From Erwinia sp. JUb26 (GTDB lineage Bacteria > Pseudomonadota > Gammaproteobacteria > Enterobacterales > Enterobacteriaceae): a stretch of 64,000 nt of DNA. Location: contig NZ_RJVB01000002.1 in the NCBI RefSeq assembly GCF_003751505.1, forward strand, positions 310,001 through 374,000. Direction: 5' to 3'. The translations under genes and the position numbers were made by a program. Of this stretch, positions 25,983-35,056 are shown one piece after another; positions within the stretch are counted from its first letter, which is position 1, and each line of letters opens with the position of its first letter. The notes under the pieces are model-generated. The model worked only from the letters and a program-made list of their open reading frames with translations, searched no databases and had not been told where the DNA came from.

Positions 25983-26969
25983 ATGACTCCGTCTCTTATC
26001 ATTCATCACTGGCTGATTGACCACGCCTCCGGTTCGCTGATCCATCAGATCACCGGTGAACAGCGTCGTCTTGGTGAGTATCAGCTTAAACTGTTGCAGG
26101 TTCTGGCCGAGCACGCCGGTGAAACGCTGACGCGTGAAGAGCTGACCAATCTGGTGTGGGAACGACGGATCATTGGCAACAACAGCCTGCCTAACGCCAT
26201 TCACGCGCTGCGCCTAGCGCTGGAGGATGACGGCAAGCAGCAGCGTATTATTAAAACCGTGCCGAAGAAGGGCTATATTCTCGAAGCGGAATTCTGCCAG
26301 TCGGTGCCCCTCGCCGACGTGTTGCCGCAGGTGCAGGCTGCAGAGGATACTGTCCGTGAAGCGGTGGCGATCGAGCCGGGTGCGGGTGACGATGCCCCTG
26401 CGCTCGTTGAGGCGCCCGCGCAGCCGGCGATCCCATTATCCCCCCCGCCCCCCGTCCGGGAAGCCCGCTTCTGGCGCTGGCTGGTGCCGGGCCAGATCGT
26501 GCTGCTGGCCGCCCTGTTAGCGGTTATCGCCCACCATTATTTCACCGCCTCACCAACGCGGCTGCAGGAAAAAAATTCGGTGGCCTACAGTAACATTCGC
26601 CTGGTGGAGGTGCGCCGTGGCTGGGTCGGTTCATCCGCAGCCGACGATTTGAACAAACAGCTGGGGCCGGTGCTGTTTGCGCTGAACCAGTATCTGGAAA
26701 ATCGACAGGTCAAGATGGAGGTGTTCTTTCTGACCTCCGGTGCGGCGCTCAGCTACACAATGACCTTCACTAACCAGTGCAACCGCAGGCAGCTGGCGAT
26801 GAATATTATCAACTGGCGGACGGACGGCGCACAGCTGAGTGCGCTGATTTACCGGGAAGGCGAGAGAAAAATCAATGAAATGGCGAACTGTGTCAATAAC
26901 TCTGCTGGCGATAACGCTGCTGCTGGTGCTGACGGCAACGCTGCTCAAGCTGCCGCCGTTCGGCAATAA
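25983..26969 (+). CDS. Membrane-anchored winged-helix transcriptional regulator (CadC/ToxR-like)
   Basis: The 328-residue protein has an N-terminal OmpR-type winged helix (about residues 8-105: LGEYQLKLLQVLAEHAGETLTR then the wing IIKTVPKKGYILEAEF). A Pro/Ala-rich linker follows (about 110-160), then one transmembrane helix (about 166-186, VLLAALLAVIAHHYF), then a periplasmic domain of about 140 residues containing a Cys. This is the CadC/ToxR/PsaE layout in which a periplasmic signal controls DNA binding at the membrane. ATG 25983 fits the family start. Targets are unknown; the adjacent Anbu operon is one option. Confidence 0.82.
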   Translation: MTPSLIIHHWLIDHASGSLIHQITGEQRRLGEYQLKLLQVLAEHAGETLTREELTNLVWERRIIGNNSLPNAIHALRLALEDDGKQQRIIKTVPKKGYILEAEFCQSVPLADVLPQVQAAEDTVREAVAIEPGAGDDAPALVEAPAQPAIPLSPPPPVREARFWRWLVPGQIVLLAALLAVIAHHYFTASPTRLQEKNSVAYSNIRLVEVRRGWVGSSAADDLNKQLGPVLFALNQYLENRQVKMEVFFLTSGAALSYTMTFTNQCNRRQLAMNIINWRTDGAQLSALIYREGERKINEMANCVNNSAGDNAAAGADGNAAQAAAVRQ

Positions 26970-27333
26970 GCTGCTGTTCAGCCGCGATTTTACCGGCTCA
27001 AATCTGCAGCTGGGCTATTACGACCTGCTGGCTCACCAGCGGGAGATTTATGACACCCGTTTTGCTGTTCAGGAGAAGACGGCGATCATGACGCTGACCA
27101 GCCCGAATGATAATCGCTTTATTGCCAAGGTCAGCCTGGAGCAGAAGAGCGTCAGCGGCAACACCGTATCGTTTAACTCGCATCAAATTTACTATAACGA
27201 CAGCGGTTCAACGCGAATGATTAAAAACATCCTTGGCTACGCGCAGAATAACGATGTGCGTTTCGAAACGCTGGAATTTGGGGACGAGCAGCTGCTCATC
27301 ACGCCGTCCGGCCAGATTTTTAACTACCATTGA
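26875..27333 (+). CDS. Small membrane-anchored periplasmic protein overlapping the ToxR-like regulator gene
   Basis: The 152-residue protein has an N-terminal membrane helix (about 5-25, SITLLAITLLLVLTATLL) and a predicted periplasmic remainder. Its first 95 bp overlap the end of the regulator gene in another frame, so the two are translationally tied. Position and topology match effector/chaperone partners such as ToxS or PsaF, which stabilise the regulator's periplasmic domain. I see no sequence motif that proves it, so the role is inference. The frame is open for the full length, with a purine-rich GAGAG tract before the ATG. Confidence 0.7.
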   Translation: MKWRTVSITLLAITLLLVLTATLLKLPPFGNKLLFSRDFTGSNLQLGYYDLLAHQREIYDTRFAVQEKTAIMTLTSPNDNRFIAKVSLEQKSVSGNTVSFNSHQIYYNDSGSTRMIKNILGYAQNNDVRFETLEFGDEQLLITPSGQIFNYH

Positions 27334-27344
27334 TCGCCCGGGGC

Positions 27345-28337
27345 TTAGCGTTCTGTGAACCTGGCGCGCCAGTTAGCCATCGTTTTCGGCATGCTGTTTT
27401 TGTCTTCTTCGGTGGTGGCATAGTGCAGTTGAATACCGTTGTCGTTTTTACCCGGCTCCACGCGCAGCGCCCATATTTTCCCCTCCGGGGTATACATGAT
27501 CATCGCCGACTGGCGGTTGGCCATGCCCTTCACCCACAGCGTTAACACCGTTGCCCCTAAGCTGTCCTCATCCGTGCCGTAAACAAAGCTCGTCGCGGTG
27601 TCCAGATAGTGCTGATAATCGTCGCCGACCAGCTCACGAAAACGATCGTCAAGCGCCTTATCCGGCAGGATCCCCAGGGTCAGCAGCGTGGCGGGTGGGC
27701 GCGGATCGCTGGCGGCTTTTTCGTAAACGCCGTCGATGTCCATCTCGCCCGGCAGCAGCATATCGCAGCTGCCGTTGTTATCGCTGCTCACCTCCAGCTT
27801 GCCGTCGGCGCGCGGCACCAGAATAATCGCGCAGTGGCCGCCCCAGGCGATTTCACTGGTGTAGGCAACGCCGTAATAATCATTGACGCTGCCGCTTAGA
27901 ACCGAGCTGTAGACGCCGCCCCACACCGTGGCATCCATTTTAAACCCCCAGTCTGCGGCGCTGTGGATCACAATTTTTCCGCCGTTGCCGTGGGTGGCGG
28001 TGGTATTCCACCAGACGCCCTGCCAGTCGAACGAAGCCGGAACGCCGTACAGCTGGCCGATGCCGTTCAGGTAGGCGCGCCGCAGGCAGGCATTGCTGAC
28101 GCAGGCATCGCGCGAGCGGGTCCAGCGATCGGCGATGCTTTGTATCCGCTGCGGATTTTCGACCACCACGTCGCGGAAGGAGTCGGTGAAAAGACGGTCA
28201 AGCCACATCAGCTCTTTACTGTCGCAGATGGTGTTCTCTACCACCGTCGCGGCGCGCCCACAGTCGAGCGCCCGGGCGGAGGACATCCCCAGCATCATCA
28301 GCAGGAAAATCAGTAAAAAGCGGGAGCGGTTAACCAT
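27345..28337 (-). CDS. Periplasmic protein with LprI-like N-terminal domain
   Basis: From ATG 28337 the protein has 330 residues. It starts with a signal peptide (about 1-23, FLLIFLLMMLGMSSARA), then LDCGRAATVVENTICDSKELMWLDRLF, typical of the lysozyme-inhibitor LprI-like N-terminal domain (DUF1311, with paired Cys). The remaining 230 residues are not recognised. It might help protect against host lysozyme, but that is only suggested by the domain name. It converges on the regulator/partner pair with an 11-bp gap. Confidence 0.7.
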   Translation of the reverse strand: MVNRSRFLLIFLLMMLGMSSARALDCGRAATVVENTICDSKELMWLDRLFTDSFRDVVVENPQRIQSIADRWTRSRDACVSNACLRRAYLNGIGQLYGVPASFDWQGVWWNTTATHGNGGKIVIHSAADWGFKMDATVWGGVYSSVLSGSVNDYYGVAYTSEIAWGGHCAIILVPRADGKLEVSSDNNGSCDMLLPGEMDIDGVYEKAASDPRPPATLLTLGILPDKALDDRFRELVGDDYQHYLDTATSFVYGTDEDSLGATVLTLWVKGMANRQSAMIMYTPEGKIWALRVEPGKNDNGIQLHYATTEEDKNSMPKTMANWRARFTER

Positions 28338-28532
28338 GTTGCCTGTCCATTTATTCTGTAATCGGCCCTGACGGGAGATCGGTAAAATTTTACACTGCGT
28401 CGCAAAATGCCGCGACAAACGCCCTTCTGCGTACAACTGTTATAGCCTAATAGCCCTAAACTGTGTCTGCTGTTACAGCTAAAACTGTGATTTACTTTCA
28501 CTCTGCCCGGACTCTTTAAACAGAGGTAAAAA

Positions 28533-29015
28533 ATGGAAGAAGTTAAACAGATACTGCTGCGCGAAATCGATACGCTCAATCGCGAGGAGCAGCGCGATAA
28601 CAAGCCGCGTTTCAGCTTTAAGTTCCTGAAAACCCATCCGGGCCTTTGGGCTTCTATGTATGGCTGCTACGTGCTGACCGTTGCGCTGATCTTTACCACC
28701 GATTTTCTCGGCTGGCCTGCGTTTTGGGGTGCAACGCTGTTCGTCCTGCTGATGAGCGGGCTGATGCTGATGGATGTTAATCCAAAATATCGCTTCGAAG
28801 ATATTGATACCCTCGACCTGCGCGTGTGCTACAACGGCGAATGGTACTATATCCGCACCCTGTCGCCGGAAGCGGTGAACGATATTCTCGGCAGCGAAAA
28901 GGTGCCGGATAACGTTAAGCAGGGCATCAACAAGCTGCTGTCGCTGAAGGGCGAAGTCGACTTTTACGACGTGTTCCATCTGGCCTGGGGCCAGAAAAGC
29001 GCCGCCACGATCTGA
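28533..29015 (+). CDS. ylaC: YlaC family inner-membrane protein
   Basis: The 160-residue protein matches E. coli YlaC in length and sequence (REEQRDNKPRFSFKFLKTHPGL, YRFEDIDTLDLRVCYNGEWY). Two transmembrane helices lie at about 40-60 and 63-80, followed by a cytosolic domain. The function is not established. A GAGG-type ribosome site precedes the ATG. The location next to a YdcR homologue differs from E. coli. Confidence 0.88.
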   Translation: MEEVKQILLREIDTLNREEQRDNKPRFSFKFLKTHPGLWASMYGCYVLTVALIFTTDFLGWPAFWGATLFVLLMSGLMLMDVNPKYRFEDIDTLDLRVCYNGEWYYIRTLSPEAVNDILGSEKVPDNVKQGINKLLSLKGEVDFYDVFHLAWGQKSAATI

Positions 29016-29026
29016 TGCCTGCCGCG

Positions 29027-29059
29027 GGCGATCGGTTCACCCTTGCAGGGCCGATCGCC
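29027..29059. terminator. Hairpin between convergent ylaC and ydcR-like genes
   Basis: Perfect 9-bp stem GGCGATCGG/CCGATCGCC with a 15-nt loop, positioned between two convergent stops (29015 and 29061). No T run, so the terminator call is tentative. Confidence 0.5.
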
Positions 29060-29060
29060 G

Positions 29061-30467
29061 CTACAGCAGTTCCCTAATCAGCGACCCCAGCGTCGCCACC
29101 GCCGCTTCCTGTGTTTCATCCCACCATGCGGTATTAAAGCGAAAATAGTTGGCATACTGCTCGCTGGAAGAGAACATTTTTCCGGGCGCGATGCTGATCT
29201 TCTGCTCCAGCGCGCGATAGTATAATTCCGTGGTGTTGACCTGTTTCGGCAGCTCAATCCACAGGAAGTAGCCACCGCGTGATTCGTTGATTTTCGCCCC
29301 GACAGGAAGATGCCGCTTCAGCGACTGCAGCGCCAGATTTTTGCGCTGCTCCAGCACCTGCCGCAGCCGACGCAGATGGCGGTCATAGCTGCGGGTACCG
29401 AGATAGGTCGCCAGCGCCTGCTGCATGGGTGCGCTGGTCGAGAGCGTGCTCATCAACTGAATGCGCTGGATGCGCTGGGCGTGTTTACCGCCCGCCACCC
29501 AGCCGACGCGGAAACCCGCCACCAGGTTTTTGGAAAATGACGAGCAGTGCAGGACGTTATTGTCACGATCGAAGGCTTTGGCCGGCAGCGGTTTTTCACT
29601 GCCAAAATAGAGTTCGCTGTAAACATCATCTTCAATCAGCGTGACGTTATGCTGCGCCAGCAGCGCCACGAGCTGCTGCTTCTTTTCCCGGCTCAGCGTG
29701 CAGCCGACCGGGTTCTGCTGATTGCTCATCATCCACATCGCTTTAATCGGCCAGCTTTCCAGCGCCCGGCTGAGCTCATCGAGATCGATGCCGGTTTGTG
29801 GATCGGTAGCGATCGCTACCGCCTTCAGCTTCAGTCGCTCAATCGCCTGCAGCGCACCGTAAAACGACGGATTCTCAATCGCCACCCAATCGCCCGGCTC
29901 GGTCACCGCCTGCAGGCTGAGGTTGAGCGCTTCCATCGCCCCGTTGGTGATGACAATTTCATCCGGCGAGACCTGTACCCCCTGCAGGGCATAGCGCTGG
30001 GCCAGAGTTTTACGCAGCGCTTCATTGCCCGGCGGCAGATTGTGCAGGGCATCGACCGGCTTCATGCTGTGGGAAACGGTGGTCAGTGCCCGCATTAGCT
30101 GGCGCTGAGGGAACAGCTCCGGGTCGGGGAAGGCGGATCCAAAGGGAACGATGTGCGGATCGCGACAGGCCTGCAGAACATCAAAGATAAACGCATTGAT
30201 ATCCACCGACTCGGCCAGCTGCAGCTTTTGATGGCTGACCGGCTGGCTGAGAAATTCGGCGCGTGGCGCAACGTAATAGCCCGACTGCGGGCGCGAGATA
30301 ATCCAGCCCTGGCTTTCCAGCACCTGATAGGCGTGCATCACCGTCATCAGGCTGACGCCGCTGAGGCTGACCTGCTCCCTCAGCGAGGGCAGTTTTTCAC
30401 CCGGTAGCCAGATTTCCGTTTCAATCTGCTGGCGGATTTGAGCCACCAGCTGTTCATATTTCGCCAC
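29061..30467 (-). CDS. ydcR: MocR-type regulator: GntR DNA-binding domain fused to aminotransferase domain (YdcR-like)
   Basis: The 468-residue protein has the length of E. coli YdcR and high similarity. The N-terminal GntR winged helix (1-75) includes GEKLPSLREQVSLSGVSLMTVMHAYQVLESQGW. The class I aminotransferase-like domain includes VPFGSAFPDPELFP, DEIVITNGAMEALNLSL and the PLP-lysine segment CSSFSKNLVAGFRVGW. It is probably a PLP-sensing transcription factor; targets are unknown. Confidence 0.9.
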   Translation of the reverse strand: MAKYEQLVAQIRQQIETEIWLPGEKLPSLREQVSLSGVSLMTVMHAYQVLESQGWIISRPQSGYYVAPRAEFLSQPVSHQKLQLAESVDINAFIFDVLQACRDPHIVPFGSAFPDPELFPQRQLMRALTTVSHSMKPVDALHNLPPGNEALRKTLAQRYALQGVQVSPDEIVITNGAMEALNLSLQAVTEPGDWVAIENPSFYGALQAIERLKLKAVAIATDPQTGIDLDELSRALESWPIKAMWMMSNQQNPVGCTLSREKKQQLVALLAQHNVTLIEDDVYSELYFGSEKPLPAKAFDRDNNVLHCSSFSKNLVAGFRVGWVAGGKHAQRIQRIQLMSTLSTSAPMQQALATYLGTRSYDRHLRRLRQVLEQRKNLALQSLKRHLPVGAKINESRGGYFLWIELPKQVNTTELYYRALEQKISIAPGKMFSSSEQYANYFRFNTAWWDETQEAAVATLGSLIRELL

Positions 30468-30532
30468 GACTGTTACAGGCCATTGTCATCAAAAAGTGAA
30501 CTATTATAGGTCAGCCGCTGCGCACAGTACAA

Positions 30533-32656
30533 TCACCCGGCATCGGCGGCCTTTGTCTGCACCGGCGTGTTTTCGGCAACCTCTTCTGACTTATCAGCCT
30601 TGAAAAAGTCTGCCAGTTCCGGGACCTTATCGGCCGCCAGAGGCCGCCCCAGCAGGTAGCCCTGCAGGGTATTGCAGCCGAGGCTGGTGAGGAACTGCTG
30701 CTGCTCCGGCGTTTCCACCCCTTCCGCCACCACCTTCAGGTTCAGGGTTTGCGCCAGCGCCACGATGGCGGAAACGATGGTGGCGTCTTCGGTCTGCTCC
30801 TGCAGCTCTTTCACAAAGGCGCGGTCGATTTTCAGCTCGCTGGCCGGAAGCCGCTTGAGGTACAGCAGGCTGGAGTAGCCGGTACCGAAATCATCAATCG
30901 ATGCCTTCACGCCCAAATCGGTCAGTTGAGTAAGGATACGAATGCTTTCATCCGGATCGCGCATCGCGGTGGTTTCCGTCACCTCCAGCGTCAGTTGCTC
31001 AGCCGGGATCTGGTGCGTCGAAAGCGCTTTGATGACGGTTTCAACCAGCCCGGTTTGCTCAAACTGAAGCGCCGAGAGGTTGACCGCCACCGACCACTGG
31101 CTGTTACCCTGAAGATGCCAGACGCGAAGCTGGCGGCAGGCTTCATCGATCACCCAGTTGCCGATGCTGATTATCAGTCCGGTTTTTTCCGCCAGCGGCA
31201 GGAAGACATCCGGCGTCAGCAGCCCGCGCTGTGGATGCTGCCAGCGCAGCAGCGCCTCGAAGCCCACCACGGGACCGTCCGGCGCGCGGAATTTTGGCTG
31301 ATAGAACAGGCGAAGCTCGCCGTTGTCCTGTGCCATCCACAGATCGTTAATCAGCTGGCGCTGGTTCTGCGCGATGATGTTCATTGAGGGCTGGAAGAAG
31401 CTGAAGCCGTTACGGCCTTTGTTCTTGGTGTAGTACATCGCCGCATCGGCGTTAAACATCAGTTCCCGCTCATCCACTCCGTCACCCGGGAAGACGGCCA
31501 CGCCGATGCTGAGTGAGACCTGCAGTTCATAGCGGGAAATATCGAACGGCTGCTCAATGCTCTTCACCAACGCACCGGCGACCACCGCCGCATCGTTCGG
31601 GTCTTCAATCTCCATCAGCAGCACAAACTCGTCGCCCCCCAGACGCGCCAGGGTGTGATGCCCCAGCAGCAGCGACTTCATCCGCTCGGTAACGGCTATC
31701 AGCAGGCTGTCGCCAATATGGTGGCCGAAGGCATCGTTAACGCCCTTGAACCCGTCCAGATCCATAAACATCAGGGCAAACTTCGAGTTTTCTCGCGTGG
31801 CTTTATTGATCGCCTGATCGAGCCGGTCTTCCAGCAGAATACGGTTGGGTAAACGCGTGAGGTTATCGTGCAGTGCCAGCTGAGCCAGCTCGCGGTTGGC
31901 TTCCGCCAGTGAGGTTGCCAGCAGCGAGGTTCGCGCCTGCAGACGGGCATCCAGCATGGAAATCAGCAGGGTAATGCCGAGGATCGACAGCGTGACCACC
32001 ACCACCAGCACCGCCAGCCAGTTGCTGTTGACCCCCATATGCGTGGCATGGCTGTCCATCGGGAAGCTGGCCGCCGCCATGCCGGTGTAGTGCATGCCGG
32101 CAATGGCAATGCCCATAATCAGCGACGCGCCGCCGCGCATCAGCGTCAGGCGGCCGGTTCCCTGCCGTAGATGGAAGGCCAGCCACAGCGCGGCCCCGGA
32201 GGCTGCCAGCGCAATCAGCACCGACAGCGCAACCCAGCCCCAGTGCCAGACAATGCCCGGCTGCACCATCAGCGCCGCCATACCGGTGTAGTGCATCGCC
32301 ACCACCCCGCTACCCATAATCACCGCCCCCACACTGAGCCGGTACCAGGGCAGTTCGCCGTAGCACACCGTCCACAGTGCGAAGATGGAGGCCGCCACGG
32401 CGATCACCATCGACACCACGGTCAGCGTGGCGTCATAGCTCATCACCATCGGCAGGCTCATCGCCAACATGCCAATAAAATGCATTGACCAGATGCCAAT
32501 GCCCATGGCGAAGCCACCGCCGAACAGCCAGAGCCGGGCCACTTTACCGCTGGCGGTGGCGACCCGCCCGGCCATATCCAGTGCGGTGTAGGAAGCCAGG
32601 AAGGCAACGATAAACGAGATAATAACCAGCAGCTGGTTGTAGGAACTCATTAACAT
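30533..32656 (-). CDS. MHYT-GGDEF-EAL cyclic-di-GMP turnover protein
   Basis: The 707-residue membrane protein starts with about seven transmembrane helices (residues 8-240) holding the MHYT sensor repeats WSMHFIGMLA, AMHYTGMAAL and GMHYTGMAAA. Then come a GGDEF domain with an intact LARLGGDEFVLLME active site and an EAL domain with GFEALLRW, EVTETTAM and DDFGTGYSS. Both catalytic signatures are intact, so it could make or degrade c-di-GMP; EAL domains of this layout often dominate. MHYT domains are proposed to bind copper and sense gases. It lies divergent to the Csu-type pilus operon, a plausible c-di-GMP output. Confidence 0.92.
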   Translation of the reverse strand: MLMSSYNQLLVIISFIVAFLASYTALDMAGRVATASGKVARLWLFGGGFAMGIGIWSMHFIGMLAMSLPMVMSYDATLTVVSMVIAVAASIFALWTVCYGELPWYRLSVGAVIMGSGVVAMHYTGMAALMVQPGIVWHWGWVALSVLIALAASGAALWLAFHLRQGTGRLTLMRGGASLIMGIAIAGMHYTGMAAASFPMDSHATHMGVNSNWLAVLVVVVTLSILGITLLISMLDARLQARTSLLATSLAEANRELAQLALHDNLTRLPNRILLEDRLDQAINKATRENSKFALMFMDLDGFKGVNDAFGHHIGDSLLIAVTERMKSLLLGHHTLARLGGDEFVLLMEIEDPNDAAVVAGALVKSIEQPFDISRYELQVSLSIGVAVFPGDGVDERELMFNADAAMYYTKNKGRNGFSFFQPSMNIIAQNQRQLINDLWMAQDNGELRLFYQPKFRAPDGPVVGFEALLRWQHPQRGLLTPDVFLPLAEKTGLIISIGNWVIDEACRQLRVWHLQGNSQWSVAVNLSALQFEQTGLVETVIKALSTHQIPAEQLTLEVTETTAMRDPDESIRILTQLTDLGVKASIDDFGTGYSSLLYLKRLPASELKIDRAFVKELQEQTEDATIVSAIVALAQTLNLKVVAEGVETPEQQQFLTSLGCNTLQGYLLGRPLAADKVPELADFFKADKSEEVAENTPVQTKAADAG

Positions 32657-33166
32657 GTGACGATCTCGGGAGCTGTATGTCAGGGCCTGAATCTCCCCGT
32701 CTCAACTAAGCTGACCCGAATCGATTGGGATCCAGCCGCCGCTACGGGATGAAAATAATTAAAGAGGCTGATTTCACTATTCGAATATCCCTATAATTTA
32801 TAAAGTTTATTAATCTTCCTCTCCTTCAGAGTGAAAATAGCATCACCTCAAAATTTCACCTAGCTCGGTCTAAGATAATTCTTGAAAAGTTTCCATCCAG
32901 CCGCGCCTCAGAGGGATCTTTCATCAAGGACCTTCATCGCCAAAATTTATTTTTTTTTCTTGCGGAGGCTTCACAGCGGGGAAAGCGCTGCCTATAGTTA
33001 ATTCAAATAATTTAACCTGTTAAGACAGGTAACATAATATGACCGAGGTACGCTTCAGTCATAGCTTGGCTATTTTTCCATTATCCTTGCTGCGTTTAGC
33101 GTTGCTGACGTGGTATTTCATCAGGCGAAAAAGTTCTTTACTCTCTTTAATCATTAAGGAATGGTT
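32657..33166 (+). promoter_or_regulatory. Promoter and leader of the archaic pilus operon
   Basis: This 510-bp gene-free, AT-rich interval holds a strong sigma70 promoter: TTCACA (32970-32975), a 17-bp spacer, TATAGT (32993-32998). The start would be near 33005, leaving a leader of about 160 nt. In that leader ACCTGT-TAAG-ACAGGT (33015-33030) is a perfect inverted repeat, an operator or hairpin candidate. AAGGA ends 6 nt before ATG 33167. I found no pair of inverted repeats flanking the promoter that would suggest a FimS-type invertible switch. Confidence 0.6.
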
Positions 33167-33733
33167 ATGAAAATAAAGCTTTTTCTGCTGGGCTGTGGTC
33201 TGACTATGGGTGTGGCCACCTCGGGGATTGCTGCAACCACCGGGACCATTGGGGCAACACTGACATTAACCGCTGGCTGTCTGGTCAACGGACAACCGGC
33301 CACCACCAACGCCAACTTCGGTTCACTTAACTTCGGTAGCCAGGTCGCCACCTTCGGTGCCTTGCAGGCCGCGGTAAGCGGGTCGCAAGGGGCGGGTATT
33401 TTCGTCCGCTGTACCGCTGGTGAAGACTACAATCTGCAAATTACGGGCAGCCTAAACACCGCGCCTACCACGGTGTTCGGCACCGCTCCGACCACCGGTG
33501 CGCGCTACCTGATCCGCGCCACCGATGCAACGCGCGGCGTGGTTTATGGCCTTTACCCTTCTGCGGCGTCCACCACGCCGATTCTCAATAATACCACCAT
33601 CACTCCGCTGGGAGCTGCCGACCAGACCTACGGCGATAACTACACTATCTTCGGTAAAATCGCCGGCAATAACAGCGCCCTCGTCCCCGTCGGGGTTTAT
33701 GTCGACACGATCAGCGTAGCCGTAAACTACTGA
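33167..33733 (+). CDS. Spore coat U-domain pilin, major subunit (CsuA/B-like)
   Basis: The 188-residue protein has a signal peptide (about 1-22, LFLLGCGLTMGVATSGIAA) and an SCPU domain with the usual LTLTAGCLVNGQPA start, FGSLNFGSQVATF and the terminal GVYVDTISVAVNY. The two Cys (CLVNG, VRCTAG) should form the conserved disulphide. As first gene it is likely the shaft subunit of a Csu-type archaic chaperone-usher pilus used in surface attachment. ATG 33167 is preferred to 33161 on ribosome-site spacing. Confidence 0.88.
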   Translation: MKIKLFLLGCGLTMGVATSGIAATTGTIGATLTLTAGCLVNGQPATTNANFGSLNFGSQVATFGALQAAVSGSQGAGIFVRCTAGEDYNLQITGSLNTAPTTVFGTAPTTGARYLIRATDATRGVVYGLYPSAASTTPILNNTTITPLGAADQTYGDNYTIFGKIAGNNSALVPVGVYVDTISVAVNY

Positions 33734-33750
33734 TAACTGGAAAATAAAGT

Positions 33751-34287
33751 ATGGTGCCGGATCGCATCCCTTCACTGACGTGCTACTGGCACTTACTTAC
33801 TCCGCTGCTGCTATTCAGCAGCAGCGGGTGGTCCATGCCGAACCCCGTCGCCGTTGAGGTAAAAGCCAGTATCGTCAATGGCTGCGTGGTTTCCGGTACT
33901 AACCCAGGCGCAATAGGTACGCTAAATTTCGGTACGCTACCCGGCATCAACTCTACTGCGACAACGGCGAGCGCCGTCTTCGCCAACAATACCACCATCA
34001 CCCTGGCCTGCACGCCGGGCACCACGCTGACGATGAGCATTAATGGCGGACTCAACTACGCCAACAGCACCCGCAATATGAAGATTGCGAATAATACCAA
34101 TCTGGTGTCTTACGCCCTGTATACCAATGCCGCGCATACCACGGCGATTCCGCTAGATACAGCTCTGAACGTCACTTATAGCAATGCTAACAATATTACG
34201 TTGCCGATTTATGGCCTGGCGCAGATCCCCAGAGTTAACCGGGCCGGCACCTACACCGATACGTTAACGGTAACGTTAAACTGGTGA
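33751..34287 (+). CDS. Spore coat U-domain pilin, minor subunit (CsuA/CsuB-like)
   Basis: The 178-residue SCPU protein has a signal peptide (about 1-28) and the paired-Cys core ASIVNGCVVSGTNPG ... LACTPGTTL, ending AGTYTDTLTVTLNW. It is shorter than the first subunit and likely an adaptor or second shaft subunit of the same pilus. Acinetobacter has CsuA/B, A and B before the chaperone; only two pilin genes precede it here. Confidence 0.85.
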   Translation: MVPDRIPSLTCYWHLLTPLLLFSSSGWSMPNPVAVEVKASIVNGCVVSGTNPGAIGTLNFGTLPGINSTATTASAVFANNTTITLACTPGTTLTMSINGGLNYANSTRNMKIANNTNLVSYALYTNAAHTTAIPLDTALNVTYSNANNITLPIYGLAQIPRVNRAGTYTDTLTVTLNW

Positions 34288-34315
34288 TTTATTTCGAAGA
34301 AAGGAACCGCTTATT

Positions 34316-35038
34316 ATGAAACGCTCGCTCATCACCGGATTCGGCTTTCTGCTTTTAGCGTCTATGACAACATTGAACAGTTGGGCGGCAAACTCGGTGC
34401 TGCTTTGGCCGATCGACCCGAAAATTGCGAGCGATGAGAAAGCCACCGAGCTGTGGATGGAAAACCGCGGGGATAGCACCACGCTGATGCAGATTCGCGT
34501 TTTTCTCTGGCAGCAGAAGGACGGCCAGGACCAGTATCAAACCCAGCAGCAGGTGCTGGCCAGCCCGCCGATGGTGCGGATTGAGCCAGGAAAAAAACAG
34601 CTGATTCGCCTGGTGAAACAAACGCCGGTCCCTGCCGGTGAAGAAACGGCGTTCCGTATTCTGATAGACGAGATCCCGTCGCCGCAGGCGCAAAATACAT
34701 CGCAAAATCAGGCAGGGCTGAATTTCCAGATGCGCTATACCGTGCCTCTGTTCGTTTACGGTAACGGTGCCAGCGTCGCCAGCAGTAAGCCGCAGCTGGC
34801 ATGGAGGCTGGTCAACAAAGATGGCCACCAGGCACTCGAAATTACCAACAGCGGTAGCGGGCACGCTCGCCTGAGCCATGTATCGCTCGGCGGACGCAGC
34901 GTTTCCGACAGCCTGCTTGGCTACGTTTTGCCGAATTCGACTAATACTTTCCCTCTCAGTTTTCCGGCAGCGGCGAATGCGGAACTGAGTGCGCAACTGA
35001 GCGATAAAACCGTCTGGCGCGGCCGCAGTTCCCGCTAA
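34316..35038 (+). CDS. Periplasmic pilus chaperone (CsuC-like)
   Basis: The 240-residue protein starts with a signal peptide (about 1-24, LLLASMTTLNSWA), then NSVLLWPIDPKIASDEKATELWMENRG, the PapD-like first strand pair. MVRIEPGKKQLIRLVKQTPVPAGEETAFRILIDEIP carries the conserved basic and Glu residues of the chaperone cleft. It holds pilins folded until delivery to the usher. The usher gene starts within 20 bp of its stop. Confidence 0.9.
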   Translation: MKRSLITGFGFLLLASMTTLNSWAANSVLLWPIDPKIASDEKATELWMENRGDSTTLMQIRVFLWQQKDGQDQYQTQQQVLASPPMVRIEPGKKQLIRLVKQTPVPAGEETAFRILIDEIPSPQAQNTSQNQAGLNFQMRYTVPLFVYGNGASVASSKPQLAWRLVNKDGHQALEITNSGSGHARLSHVSLGGRSVSDSLLGYVLPNSTNTFPLSFPAAANAELSAQLSDKTVWRGRSSR

Positions 35039-35056
35039 CTGATGAGGATTGACTTT

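Noticed and set aside
32657-33166. FimS-type invertible promoter for the pilus operon
   Set aside because: No inverted repeat pair flanks the promoter, and no fim recombinase gene is nearby; the only inverted repeat is a short one in the leader.
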